A stretch of 10,402 nucleotides of DNA from Basidiobolus heterosporus B8920 (GCA_000697455.1 JNET01034123.1:1-10402); one strand, 5' to 3'. Positions 1 to 8,251 are shown, counted from the stretch's first letter. Numbers and translations are program-made. The notes: a model not told the origin generated them from the letters alone.

Positions 1-2265
1 AGACGGGCTCTCATGGAGATCTGCTGTTGCTAACCACGATGCTGACGAGATGTCCTGTTCGGCAGAACTATCGACTGAATCCTTACTGGAAGATTCTGAG
101 TCGGATGGTTTTCCTTCCTTTGTCAAAGATGAACCAGGTGGAATGAAACCGATCTCCTGTTCATTCGATGGTATAAAAGAACGTTGCGTGGATTCATCTT
201 GAGATGGCAATGACTTGATGGTGGAAAATTTCTTGGATCTTGATTTCTTGGAAGCCACCTTATCGGACTTACTGGTCTCAATCTGATCAAAGTTTTGTGA
301 TTGACTGGGGAGAATAGGTAGAGGAATTTCGGTGAGTTTAACGATGGATGTTGTTGAATTGGGTGGATCCGGGCAGGAAAGTGGCTCGCCTTTTTCGTCA
401 TTTTTGCTACTACTATTTCCACCACCACTGTTACTATTATCGAGGAACGAATTTCCTGACTCATCTGGGTGTTGAGTGTGAGTAGTGTGCCTCCGTTGGG
501 AAGAGAGATTTCCTGAATTCCCTTTGTCTACAGGGTCACGAGGCTTCGCGGTGAAAGAGGAATCATTCCGATTCATAGATCGCTCTTCGGACTGTTCCGA
601 AATAGATGTATCAGGATCTTGAGATAAAGTGTATTGAAGCTCAACCTGATACTCCACTGGTTCCTCTTTATCGAGGGTGTCGTTACTTCTTCCTGGAGAG
701 GCTACCATATTTAAGGATTCTACTTTGAACGCTGAAGCAAGATGGGGGCTTTTCTTGAAACTGGTGGAGTCTATCCAAGGCTTATCCGAAAGTGAAGGTT
801 CTTGAAATTCTTCGGTTTGTTTAGAGTGTACATTAACGATCGATGCGTTCGAATCGATGCGGGTTTCTTTAGATTCTTCGAAAGATGTGTGGTTCTTACG
901 ACTTTTTAAGGATTTCTTCCCAATCAGTGTAGGAAGATTAAATCTATTTCTCAATCGTCCTTCAAATGGATCCCTTCCACCACTTCTACGATAAAGTTTA
1001 CGTAAAAGTCGCGATGGTGTCTGAGTGGGGGCACCCGAGCCAAGATTGAAATTCATTTTTTTCCGACAAGTGCTGGGATTAATCTGACTTGGAGAGAGAC
1101 TAGGGTCAATAATGTCTTGTCTTGTTCCTCTCAGCTTGATCTTATTCGGAAGATCTGTTTCTTTAGGTTGCTCCTGTTCCTGCTCCTGTTCCTGTTCCAT
1201 GGAGACTAATTGGTTTCCCTTACCCTTGGACATCGGTATTGGTGAAGCAGCAATGGTATTAGGATACATCAAGTCCAAGGGAGTTGAGTTCTTATTTGGA
1301 CATGGAGATAGATCAGACTGAATAGAAGAATCGGTTGCCTCGGGCGTTTCAGAGACGATAACTTCATCTTCACCACCAGGAGTTAATATCATCGTTTTGG
1401 GGGTGAGAAAGGTCATTTCAGAGGGTCTTTTTTCCCTAGAATCTCTTTTGTGTCCGGAATGAGAATCTGGGATGAGTTCTAAGCTAGAATTTTTTGGAGT
1501 AGAGTGAACCGCCGATTGATCTGACATGGTATCTGAAATACTTTCGAACGAGCCACGTTGAAAGCTTTCTATTCCCAAGGTCTGCCGCACTAAAGCCGTG
1601 GAGTCAGCTAGAAAATTGACATTAGAAAGAGAAGAGCTACAAGCAAGTTAAAGGTAAATAGTATACCAGACTGGGTTTCTTCTGATTTCGTCGGCTCTAC
1701 AAATATATTGCCAGGTGACGTTAACAGGGCTCGATGGAAGGGGGCATAAGTTGGCTCGATTGTATCATTATCTTCCGAAGAGACAGTGTTAAAGGAATAA
1801 AGTTGCTCCGACTCTGGTGTAGATCTTACTGCGATTGTTCTAGCGAAAGTTACTTCAGGTAAAAGCAAGAAATATTGAAGGTTAATAGGCTTCTCTAGTA
1901 TGAGTAGTAATAAAGGTCAATTCACCTTGGTTGCGAGCGGATTTGCTCGACTCAAAGGGAACGTTTCTACTTTCCTTTTCTCTGAACGAAGTCAAGGTCA
2001 ACTTGGTAAATTGTTTGGAAGGAAAGGGTAAGGGTTTCATGGAGCATTCAATTTCCGAGCCATCCAAGCTATCCAAGCTAAGCTCTTCTATAGAACTTGG
2101 TGTGACAGATACACGTTGACGACTGAATAAAGTGGGGCCTGCACTTTCAGTTTGTGTTTTCTCTAGGAAAGTAGAGTTTTGAAATAAGGTGGGTGTATTG
2201 TTGATTTGAGCTACACTGGATTCTACAAAGGGGGAGCTCAAAGACAAGCGGCGAGGTTTGGCCAT
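1..2265 (-). CDS. Ser/Thr/Pro-rich disordered protein, 3 exons visible, C-terminus beyond the window edge
   Basis: Three exons fit by phase and splice signals: 2265-1926, 1852-1667 and 1607 to the left edge, separated by introns of 73 nt (AAG|GTGAAT ... GAAG) and 59 nt (G|GTATAC ... CTAG). The third exon is open for 1607 nt, which is strong evidence of coding. The ATG at 2265 is chosen because an in-frame stop lies upstream at 2287-2289. At least 711 residues are encoded (MAKPRRLSLSSPF...). The protein is polar, rich in S, E, K, N and P, with no membrane segment and no domain I can name. It has about sixteen S/T-P dipeptides, an (EQ)5 run near residue 313, a basic patch around residues 373-415 (LLRKLYRRSGGRDPFEGRL) and a Gly/Ser/Asn tract. 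This suggests a disordered regulatory protein controlled by proline-directed kinases; that is inference. It is transcribed divergently from the 5-phosphatase gene. The exon model is solid; the function is unknown. Confidence 0.8.
1168..1197 (-). repeat. In-frame hexanucleotide repeat encoding (Glu-Gln)5
   Basis: On the plus strand, CTGTTC/CTGCTC-type units repeat five times. In the minus-strand reading frame they encode alternating Glu-Gln at about residues 313-322. The repeat preserves frame, as expected of a coding microsatellite in a disordered region. Confidence 0.85.
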
Positions 2266-2827
2266 GTGTGTATGGTAGTCGGTGCTTCAGTATGTACAAC
2301 TAGTCTACCTTCGCCAACAATTAGGACTTTTTTTCGAATATATCAACTTATTGCTGAACAAGATGGGTTGGAATATGATCAACTCAGTGATTGATGTAGT
2401 GCCATATTGAGCGAAATATAAACAAACCTATCGATGTGACTGATTTGAATGGTATTTTATTTTATATATTTCCAAAAGAAAGGTTTAGTAAAGTAGTGAT
2501 CATTAAGTTTGGGTTTAACTTCTGAAACATTCAACGTGACTGCCTAGTGAATAGGTAAGGATTAGGATTAGGGTTAGGGTTAGGGTGCTTAGGCAAATTA
2601 GATATTAGGTTAAATCGAATTGGATGGTAGATTTGGTGGGGATTTAATGAAAAGCTCTTAATGTAAGCCACTGGGACAACAATTCAGTGGTAAATGCTCC
2701 TTAATGCCCGAATGATGCTCCATCGTACCAATATAATGTATCTCCTATTCAAGTCACTTTCTCTGGTGCTTCATTTGTTTATTGACTCTTGGGATTCTCT
2801 CTACTCTTCTATTGTTTTTCTCCCAAG
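2266..2827. promoter_or_regulatory. Divergent intergenic promoter region
   Basis: This 562-nt gap separates the start codons of two genes transcribed away from each other (minus from 2265, plus from 2828), so it must hold both promoters. It is AT-rich and contains a telomere-like TTAGGG box near its middle. A pyrimidine-rich stretch (CTCTCTACTCTTCTATTG) lies immediately before the plus-strand ATG. I see no gene inside it. Confidence 0.6.
2562..2585 (+). promoter_or_regulatory. Interstitial telomere-like box (TTAGGG)3 with a degenerate leading unit
   Basis: Three perfect TTAGGG units (2568-2585) follow a degenerate TTAGGA unit. In fungi, such teloboxes in promoters are bound by Myb-type telomere-repeat factors (the Tbf1/Teb1 class in yeasts). 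Its position within a divergent promoter suggests a shared regulatory site. A relic of telomeric DNA insertion is the alternative. Confidence 0.6.
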
Positions 2828-5060
2828 ATGATTGCCGGCCCTTCCGAGAGTACTCCCAAAGCCATGTTAAAGCGAAACCAAATAAAGACCATGAAGTTGC
2901 TGAGTAATAACGCTCGTAGACAGGAGTTACAGAGAACCCTAAATCTCAGGCAACTCCGTAGTGTTTCTCTACCCGATGAATTGCACAACGCCAATAGGAC
3001 AAGTCACAACCATAACCATAACCATAACCATATTCATAACGACGAGCACAGCAACGACGACATGGTACCTAAAACAGGCCGTCGGTTCGGGATCACTAGG
3101 TTAGTTGTAGAATGGACCAAAGATTGAAAATTAATTGGAGTTTTTCTATCCACGAGAGATTAACCAGTGAACATTATTGCCATAGAAAGCCAAAATTCGA
3201 AGGGTTAGGTCTAGAAAAGGTAGTTATTCCACAGAGAATTCAGATTGATCAAGTTGACTAGACTGCTTTTTTTCTCCAGAGAAAACCAAACCCAAGAGGG
3301 CCCAAAGCGATGAATGCGTTGGCCGGGGATGTCCCGCGGAGACGATAGAAGTGAATTTCGACGAGATAGGATCTATGCGACACTCCACGATCCCCAGATC
3401 TTTCAAGAATCTTATATCAGCAGTGAGCTCAGCATTGAAGGTCAACAAAGGAAAGCACTCACGGAAGTATTCTACTATGTTTGATGGTGGAGATGAATAC
3501 ACCCTGAATAGAGATTCACTCAAGATCTTCGTTGGTACATGGAATATGTATGGGAAGGTTGGTCCGTTTCCTGCACAAACCATCTCCTTTGACTTTGACT
3601 CATCTGTAGGACGGCCAGCCACCCCCTGAGGACCTGTCCCCATTTCTAGAACAACCAGAGCACGCCAACCCGAGTATCACTCCTTACCTGAATTGTCGCG
3701 ATGAACATCCCTACCATTTACTTGTGATTGGAACCCAGGAATGTCAAAGGCCTATCTCCGAATCGGTCCTATTCCCCTCCAAAGAAGAGTGGGAAAGGCA
3801 GTTGGAAGAGGTGTTAAGTCCTCAGTATGTACTAGTCAAATCCGAGACAATGGCTGCACTACATCTGGCGGTATTTGTATGGAAAGATTGCCGTCACTGG
3901 ATTAAGGGTATTTGATATAATTCATCCACACCGAACATTGAAGCAATTACTTAATGTCCGGATTACTCCTAGCCCGCGATTCGGCCCAGGTTGCGACTGG
4001 GATAGGTGGGATTATTGGCAACAAAGGGGGAGTAGGGATCTCAATTCTGTTTGGGGCTACATCGTTACTTTTTGTGAACAGTCATTTCACCGGTTAGTTT
4101 TTGGCTCACCCCCACTCCCACCCCCACTCCCACTCCCACGAATTACTCAACCTTTCCACCATTTAGCCCATCAATCGAGAGTTTCTCATCGAAATTACGA
4201 TTACAAGAGGATTGATCGTGAGCTCAAACTCCCAGGCTATAAAAAACCCAATGCTGGTAGGATCCCATTCATTTCCTCGTTCCCTCGATTCCCAGCCTTC
4301 AACTAACGAATTCCCATTTGAAAGCTACCTGCTCACTGGCAAGTGAACGGTTCGACTACACCTTCTGGTTCGGTGATTTGAATTATCGAGTGAACGGAGA
4401 TCGGAACACGATCGATAAGAAAATCAAGGAAGGTGATATGGACGTAAGTATCCCAGTCTTTCTAAAATCCCCCACTTGGCTCATTCAAGGCCCTTTTGTC
4501 TGTTACAGTATCTGCTCGGATGTGATCAGTTGAACATTCAACGCCAGAATCTCAACGTATTTCAAGACTTCCTCGAGGCACCTATTCAATTCCCTCCAAC
4601 TTACAAATTCGATGTTCCCAATCTACCATCCACCGAATGCCATCGACCTGTTTGTGACTTCATTCATCCAAAGAATGTCTACGATACCAGCCCCAAAGCA
4701 AGAGTGCCTTCATGGACGGATAGAATCCTGTACAAATCTAGAAAAGGCCGAGTGGAGGTTGTGTGCTATGAAGCGGTCATGGAGATGCATGGCTCGGATC
4801 ATAAACCAGTGGTGGGGACTTTTCAGGTGGAATTTAATTGGAAGAAAGAGCTCACCAAAGAACTCAAGAATTGCTTTAAAAGTGGTACCATCGCTCAAAC
4901 AATCGAGCAACAACGTGATCTGATGTTGGCAAAATTGGCCAAAGAACAGCATGTTGTATGTAAATTACAATGATCCCCGTTTCATATTCACCTTCTATCA
5001 AACCTCATACCCGACCAATAGAAATGGAAAGAATCCCGATCACTGACCTACTTTCAATAG
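2828..5060 (+). CDS. Inositol polyphosphate 5-phosphatase (IPPc domain), 9 exons, about 567 aa
   Basis: Proposed exons: 2828-3106, 3186-3219, 3280-3557, 3610-3907, 3973-4092, 4167-4256, 4325-4443, 4509-4955, 5022-5060; the total length stays in frame. The family hydrolyses the 5-phosphate of phosphoinositides such as PtdIns(4,5)P2 or of soluble inositol phosphates. The catalytic domain spans about residues 184-515. Visible motifs: GTWNMYGK (190-197), IGTQE with the metal-binding Glu (237-241), TGIGGIIGNKGG (305-316), NSHF (332-335), FWFGDLNYRV (380-389), PSWTDRIL (473-480) and GSDHKPV (501-507). No catalytic motif is missing. The first ~180 residues are basic and low-complexity with a His-Asn repeat; no SAC domain precedes the catalytic domain, so it is not synaptojanin-like. 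The ATG at 2828 has a good context (AAG before ATG). Least certain are the join between 3065 and 3219 and the last 13-codon exon; without that exon the protein would stop at 4973 instead. Confidence 0.92.
3005..3040 (+). repeat. CATAAC hexamer repeat encoding a His-Asn run
   Basis: Six consecutive hexamers of the CATAAC type (CACAAC, three CATAAC, CATATT, CATAAC) encode alternating His with Asn or Ile at residues 60-71 of the 5-phosphatase N-terminal region. The repeat is in frame and outside the catalytic domain. Confidence 0.85.
4107..4139 (-). repeat. Intronic CCCACT tandem repeat; G-quadruplex potential on the minus strand
   Basis: Inside the intron at 4093-4166, runs of three to five C are separated by ACT or A. 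The minus strand therefore has at least five G-runs with 2-3 nt loops, fitting the usual G-quadruplex pattern. The transcript carries the C-rich strand, where the repeat also extends the pyrimidine tract before the TTTAG acceptor. Confidence 0.7.
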
Positions 5061-5063
5061 TGA

Positions 5064-5069
5064 TTTATT
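5064..5069 (-). terminator. AATAAA poly(A) signal, probably for the FIT-family gene
   Basis: TTTATT on the plus strand reads AATAAA on the minus strand, about 125 nt past the FIT stop codon at 5192. It lies immediately after the proposed 5-phosphatase stop. Confidence 0.5.
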
Positions 5070-5150
5070 GAGTATGGACGTAAGAAAGGATGAATTAACT
5101 GATCTAAACATATCACCTAAACATATCGCCACTCTACTCCCACTAATCGT

Positions 5151-5173
5151 CCATTACCCATTACCCATTACCC
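5151..5173. repeat. Short CCCATTA tandem repeat (3 units)
   Basis: The 7-mer CCCATTA occurs in three head-to-tail copies, the first lacking a C, followed by CCC, in the gap between the two convergent genes. On the minus strand it reads TAATGGG, reminiscent of but different from the telomere unit. It would lie in the FIT 3' untranslated region. Confidence 0.7.
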
Positions 5174-5191
5174 TGGCCACTTCTACCTCGC

Positions 5192-6034
5192 TCAAATAAT
5201 ATTTTGGGCCGGGGATCCAGGAAACGGAGTAAGTGGTAAGACAAACACATAGCTTACTAACCAATAAAAAAATCCAAAAATCACTCCACTGATCTTTTCT
5301 CTAACACTATGGAAGTATACATTGGTCATAAGAAGCATCCACCACCATAGGAACCATAGTGTGATCAAGCTTATTCCAAGCAATTTGCTGACGATCTGCG
5401 AGTTGATTCGATTGTTTAGTCTAGTATTGAACCAGCCAGCTCGTAACTCTTCCCATAAGAATAATGATGCATGTATGAGCAGCATGCAATGCCCTGACAT
5501 ATCATGGCCTCCTGCCCACTTTCCTCCGTTCACCTTGCAGGTGAAAGAGTCATGCACATCACCGATAGAGCAAGCACCTCCGGACCAGGTAAAAAAACGA
5601 TCCGTGATGGAAGGACCCACAAAGCTTTGAGTGATGAAATACCAGTACATAGTAGCCAACAACCAGCGAAACCAGAAGGGGGCCGCTTTTCTTATGTCAT
5701 TCTGTGCAAAAGCAATGGTCACAAAAGGAAGATACAGCACGGAAGTCCAGCCCCAACCAAACTTTACAAACACAGTGTTGAATAGATTTCTTTTGTCTGA
5801 AAAGTAGGATTCGCTTACTGGGTGGATGGTTTGTACCAAGCTTCCCAACACTGCAGTCCCTAGGTATAACAAAGCGATTTGTTGATATGGCTGAAAGCCA
5901 GCCGTAGTCGAAGTTGGCCCTTGGCTCAGAGTGGTTGCATTTGCCAGGTCTTGTCGGACCTCCGGATCCGTAAGCACTTTTTTTTCACGAGCTCGTAACT
6001 TGTGACTTTCAGGTTCTGTAGGAGAGGTGCTCAT
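5192..6034 (-). CDS. FIT/Scs3 family ER membrane acyl-CoA diphosphatase, intronless, 280 aa
   Basis: This is a fat-storage-inducing transmembrane (FITM2/Scs3) homologue. The family sits in the ER membrane, cleaves acyl-CoA to acyl-4'-phosphopantetheine, and is needed for lipid-droplet budding and ER homeostasis. The signature GGHDMSGH (175-182) contains the first catalytic His (182), followed by a membrane segment and WEEL. The second conserved His lies in VYFHSVREK (242). Six membrane segments are visible: about 52-70, 88-110, 120-140, 180-197, 217-240 and 248-268. The length is typical of fungal Scs3-like proteins. The ATG at 6034 is preferred over an in-frame ATG at 6217. The extra 61 residues of the longer form look unlike the family N-terminus, and that stretch contains promoter-like bZIP sites. 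The gene is convergent with the 5-phosphatase gene and lies downstream of the T-box gene on the same strand. Substrate activity is inferred from the family. Confidence 0.93.
   Translation of the reverse strand: MSTSPTEPESHKLRAREKKVLTDPEVRQDLANATTLSQGPTSTTAGFQPYQQIALLYLGTAVLGSLVQTIHPVSESYFSDKRNLFNTVFVKFGWGWTSVLYLPFVTIAFAQNDIRKAAPFWFRWLLATMYWYFITQSFVGPSITDRFFTWSGGACSIGDVHDSFTCKVNGGKWAGGHDMSGHCMLLIHASLFLWEELRAGWFNTRLNNRINSQIVSKLLGISLITLWFLWWWMLLMTNVYFHSVREKISGVIFGFFYWLVSYVFVLPLTPFPGSPAQNII
5263..5268 (+). terminator. AATAAA poly(A) signal, candidate for the 5-phosphatase gene
   Basis: This is the first canonical AATAAA on the plus strand after the proposed stop at 5060. It lies inside the FIT coding region on the opposite strand. 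If used, the two convergent transcripts overlap by about 200 nt. A non-canonical signal nearer the stop cannot be excluded. Confidence 0.35.
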
Positions 6035-6099
6035 TGCAAAGAAATATGATTTGGGTTGGATAGCCGTACAGCAAATATACTCATCCAATTTAATGAGCG

Positions 6100-6106
6100 A
6101 CGTGTC
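6100..6106. promoter_or_regulatory. ACGT-core bZIP-like site (ACGTGTC)
   Basis: ACGTGTC, part of GACGTGTCA, lies about 70 bp upstream of the FIT ATG at 6034. ACGTG cores are bound by bZIP factors of the Hac1/XBP1/ATF type. It is considered together with the palindromic site at 6121-6128. Confidence 0.35.
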
Positions 6107-6120
6107 ATAACGAAGTATCG

Positions 6121-6128
6121 TGACGTCA
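6121..6128. promoter_or_regulatory. Palindromic CRE, TGACGTCA
   Basis: A perfect 8-bp cAMP-response element lies about 90 bp upstream of the FIT ATG. CREB/ATF-type bZIP dimers bind this palindrome. The ER-lipid gene context makes stress or UPR-type bZIP control plausible; that is inference. Confidence 0.5.
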
Positions 6129-6347
6129 CAGTCGATCCTTATACTCATCAAGCATGGCGAAGGTGAGTTTTTTAAGGTACAATGACTGATTAATTCACCC
6201 AATTCTTTCAACTGCACTTAATATGATGATGGCTTGCCGCGTTATATTCCTTGGATAGTTTTGTGATTTCGTAATTGTCATGTGAATTTCGATTTCATAC
6301 TCAATGCATGCATATGATTGGATTGTACATGGCAAGTATGATACCTT

Positions 6348-6353
6348 TTTATT
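6348..6353 (-). terminator. AATAAA poly(A) signal for the T-box gene
   Basis: TTTATT on the plus strand gives AATAAA on the minus strand, about 200 nt after the T-box stop at 6555 and upstream of the FIT promoter sites. Confidence 0.4.
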
Positions 6354-6554
6354 AGCAAACTTCGTTGAATGTTTGGTTGCTGGAAGACAAAGAATCTACA
6401 GGTGTAAAATATCTTCTATTCAAAAATGGTTCTGATACTCTTGTTATGCTACCTGCACAATGAAATATTTGCAAAGACATGACAGAGTACTTCTTTGAAA
6501 AAAATCAGTTTGCAAACTTTTAACTGGGTGAATCTTGACTCACTATTGCAAATT

Positions 6555-8251
6555 TCAATTTGTGAACCCTTGTGTTTTGCGTGTTTCCCCGAAATGGAGC
6601 GGGCGATCACTCAACAGCAATAGAGATGTTGCTGCAGAGGATACCTTACTCGTCAAAAGGATGGGATCTTCGTAAGAAGTTCCCAGGGGAGGTAGTTGAA
6701 CAATGGACCCAAGAGTTTCTGGTTTCTTGCAAATATGCCGTTGTGATATCGAAGGTAAAAGGGTGGAATACCTAGTGGCCATTTGTGCTGAGATCGGGGT
6801 AGATGGCGCATTGGAGATACAAAAGTGGCTAAAGTTGTTAGACAATATAACCTTTTCATATTGTTGCGGAGATAACAAAGTTGACTGGGGAACTGTAGGG
6901 GTTACCGTAGGTGTCGGTGGTGGAAGCTGGATGACAGCTTTTGATTGACTCAACGGTGCCAAGCCATATGGGTCTGCCTTTATGATAAGTTTCTTTTCGG
7001 TAGGAATCTTGGACTTGGAATGTGCTTTTTGGTATCGTTCATCCACTCCAGGACTTACTTGAGGTGAAAGCGTTAGAAATCGCTTAGGTATTCTCATCTC
7101 TTCTGAATCTGTTGAGTGCTTCAAAGGTCTCGAACGTGTTGAGAATATCTTGGTATCTTCACTCTCAACAATACGAAACCCTTTAGCGTGGGGATTGTGC
7201 TGCTTTTTTAGTTGATTGACAGCATTATTCTGGTAATGGGTAACTGCAATAAAAGTGGCATCTTCAAAGAGAAAAGTCTTCACTCGTTGAGTTCCTTGAT
7301 TCAGTTTAATCAAATGCACGCGAGGCTGGTATCTGTGAAAGGTCTTGAGGGGAAAATAGCCCTCTGGAAGCACCGACTCCGCATCAAAAGTACTTCTACG
7401 ATAATCCATGAAGGCACCATTGCTTAATACCTTGTTATCGGCAGAACTCTCAAGTCGGTTCGTTAACTTGATCTTTGCAAAAGAAATACCATTTTTTATC
7501 CAGTACGCGCCTAGTTATTAAGGAGTGTTTATTAGTGGATTAGTATAAATAGACTGGCCCTTTAGTAATCTACCAGATTGTGGAGAGTCTGGATGGATAT
7601 ATTTTCGTGTGGTCCAGCATTGTAATCCGGACTTTTTCTTATTACTCATTGTAAAGGGCTGCGATTGACTCTTTGAAATGTCGTTGCTTATTGTTATCCA
7701 TTCATCACTGCGAAACTTGAATCTTTCCGGAGAAATTTGTTCAAAATCTAGTTCTATCCTGTAAAGTCCATAAGGGTCCAAATCGATCGCTTTGAACTTA
7801 AGTGAGGGAAACAGACATCTTCCGGTTTTTGTGATAATCATTTCATTAGTGATGGAGTTAAACTGCTTCCATAAGTTGATATCTTCTAGTAGAAGCACAC
7901 CACGTTGTTGTTCCACTGTATTACTTATTATAGGGGCACTGTTCGACAGAGAGAAGCTCGGTATAGAGGTGTTTGGGTCGCTTGTTCAGTAGGATATATA
8001 TATGTATTAGTAATATATCAGGAGCGTCAAAGACATAAAGTTCAGCAGTGAAGGGTTCATTTCACGAGAATCCAAGATACTCCTTTAAAGTAGATTGCTT
8101 CTACATATGAAGTGAGCTCCATTCTGATTATACATATTTACCTAGTATCTCCAGAGGTTTGAAGTTTGGTATATGGAAAATCCTTTGAGCTCAGATCTTT
8201 CATTTGGGTGACTTGTGATTGGGGTTTCTCAAGTTTAGTGGCTTTTGCCAT
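6555..8251 (-). CDS. T-box family transcription factor, 3 exons, 490 aa
   Basis: Exons: 8251-8142 (110 nt, MAKATKLEKPQ...), 7980-7574 and 7510-6555; phases 2 and 1 match. Intron 1 (161 nt) has donor AG|GTAAAT and a TACTAATAC branch site ahead of AAG; intron 2 is 63 nt. An in-frame TAA precedes the ATG. The T-box DNA-binding domain spans about residues 65-285: LEDINLWKQF, EMIITKTGRCLFP, YIHPDSPQSG, ISFAKIKLTN, YQPRVHLIKL, FIAVTHYQNN and NPHAKGF. These match the conserved core of animal T-box domains, including the strand and helix regions that contact DNA, and intron 2 splits SPQSG/AYW. Two loops are longer than in animals: residues 133-163, and 191-232 just before YQPRVH. The tail (286-490) is Ser/Pro-rich with basic clusters (KKLIIK, RIPKRF). 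It should be nuclear; targets are unknown. T-box genes are reported from early-diverging fungi and holozoans, so this is unlikely to be recent transfer. Very sure of family; fairly sure of exon 1. Confidence 0.94.

Larger units (their letters stand above)
6035..6554 (-). promoter_or_regulatory. FIT promoter and T-box 3' flank
   Basis: This 520-nt gap separates the T-box stop from the chosen FIT start, both on the minus strand. The distal part holds an AATAAA for the T-box transcript; the proximal part holds two ACGT-core sites before the FIT ATG. An open frame extends upstream of the FIT ATG to 6217 but is probably untranslated leader. No other gene is seen. Confidence 0.5.

Noticed and set aside
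123-464. Minus-strand open frame of 113 codons within the left gene
   Set aside because: It lies in a different frame from the 1607-nt open exon on the same strand, and its composition is unlike the neighbouring coding sequence. Treated as a shadow frame.
2562-2585. A true chromosome end or subtelomere
   Set aside because: Only three to four units, flanked by ordinary genes on both sides; the second array is in the opposite orientation. Interstitial boxes fit better.
2789-2827. Upstream extension of the 5-phosphatase reading frame
   Set aside because: It begins with TTG, not ATG, and is a pyrimidine-rich leader. The first ATG in a good context is at 2828.
6035-6217. 61-residue N-terminal extension of the FIT protein from the ATG at 6217
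   Set aside because: It does not resemble family N-termini and overlaps the CRE-type sites. The ATG at 6034 gives a normal-length protein.
7914-7916. GTG as the start of the T-box protein
   Set aside because: The frame continues open upstream to an acceptor at 7981 and joins in phase to an ATG-bearing exon at 8142-8251. A GTG start is not expected in a eukaryote.
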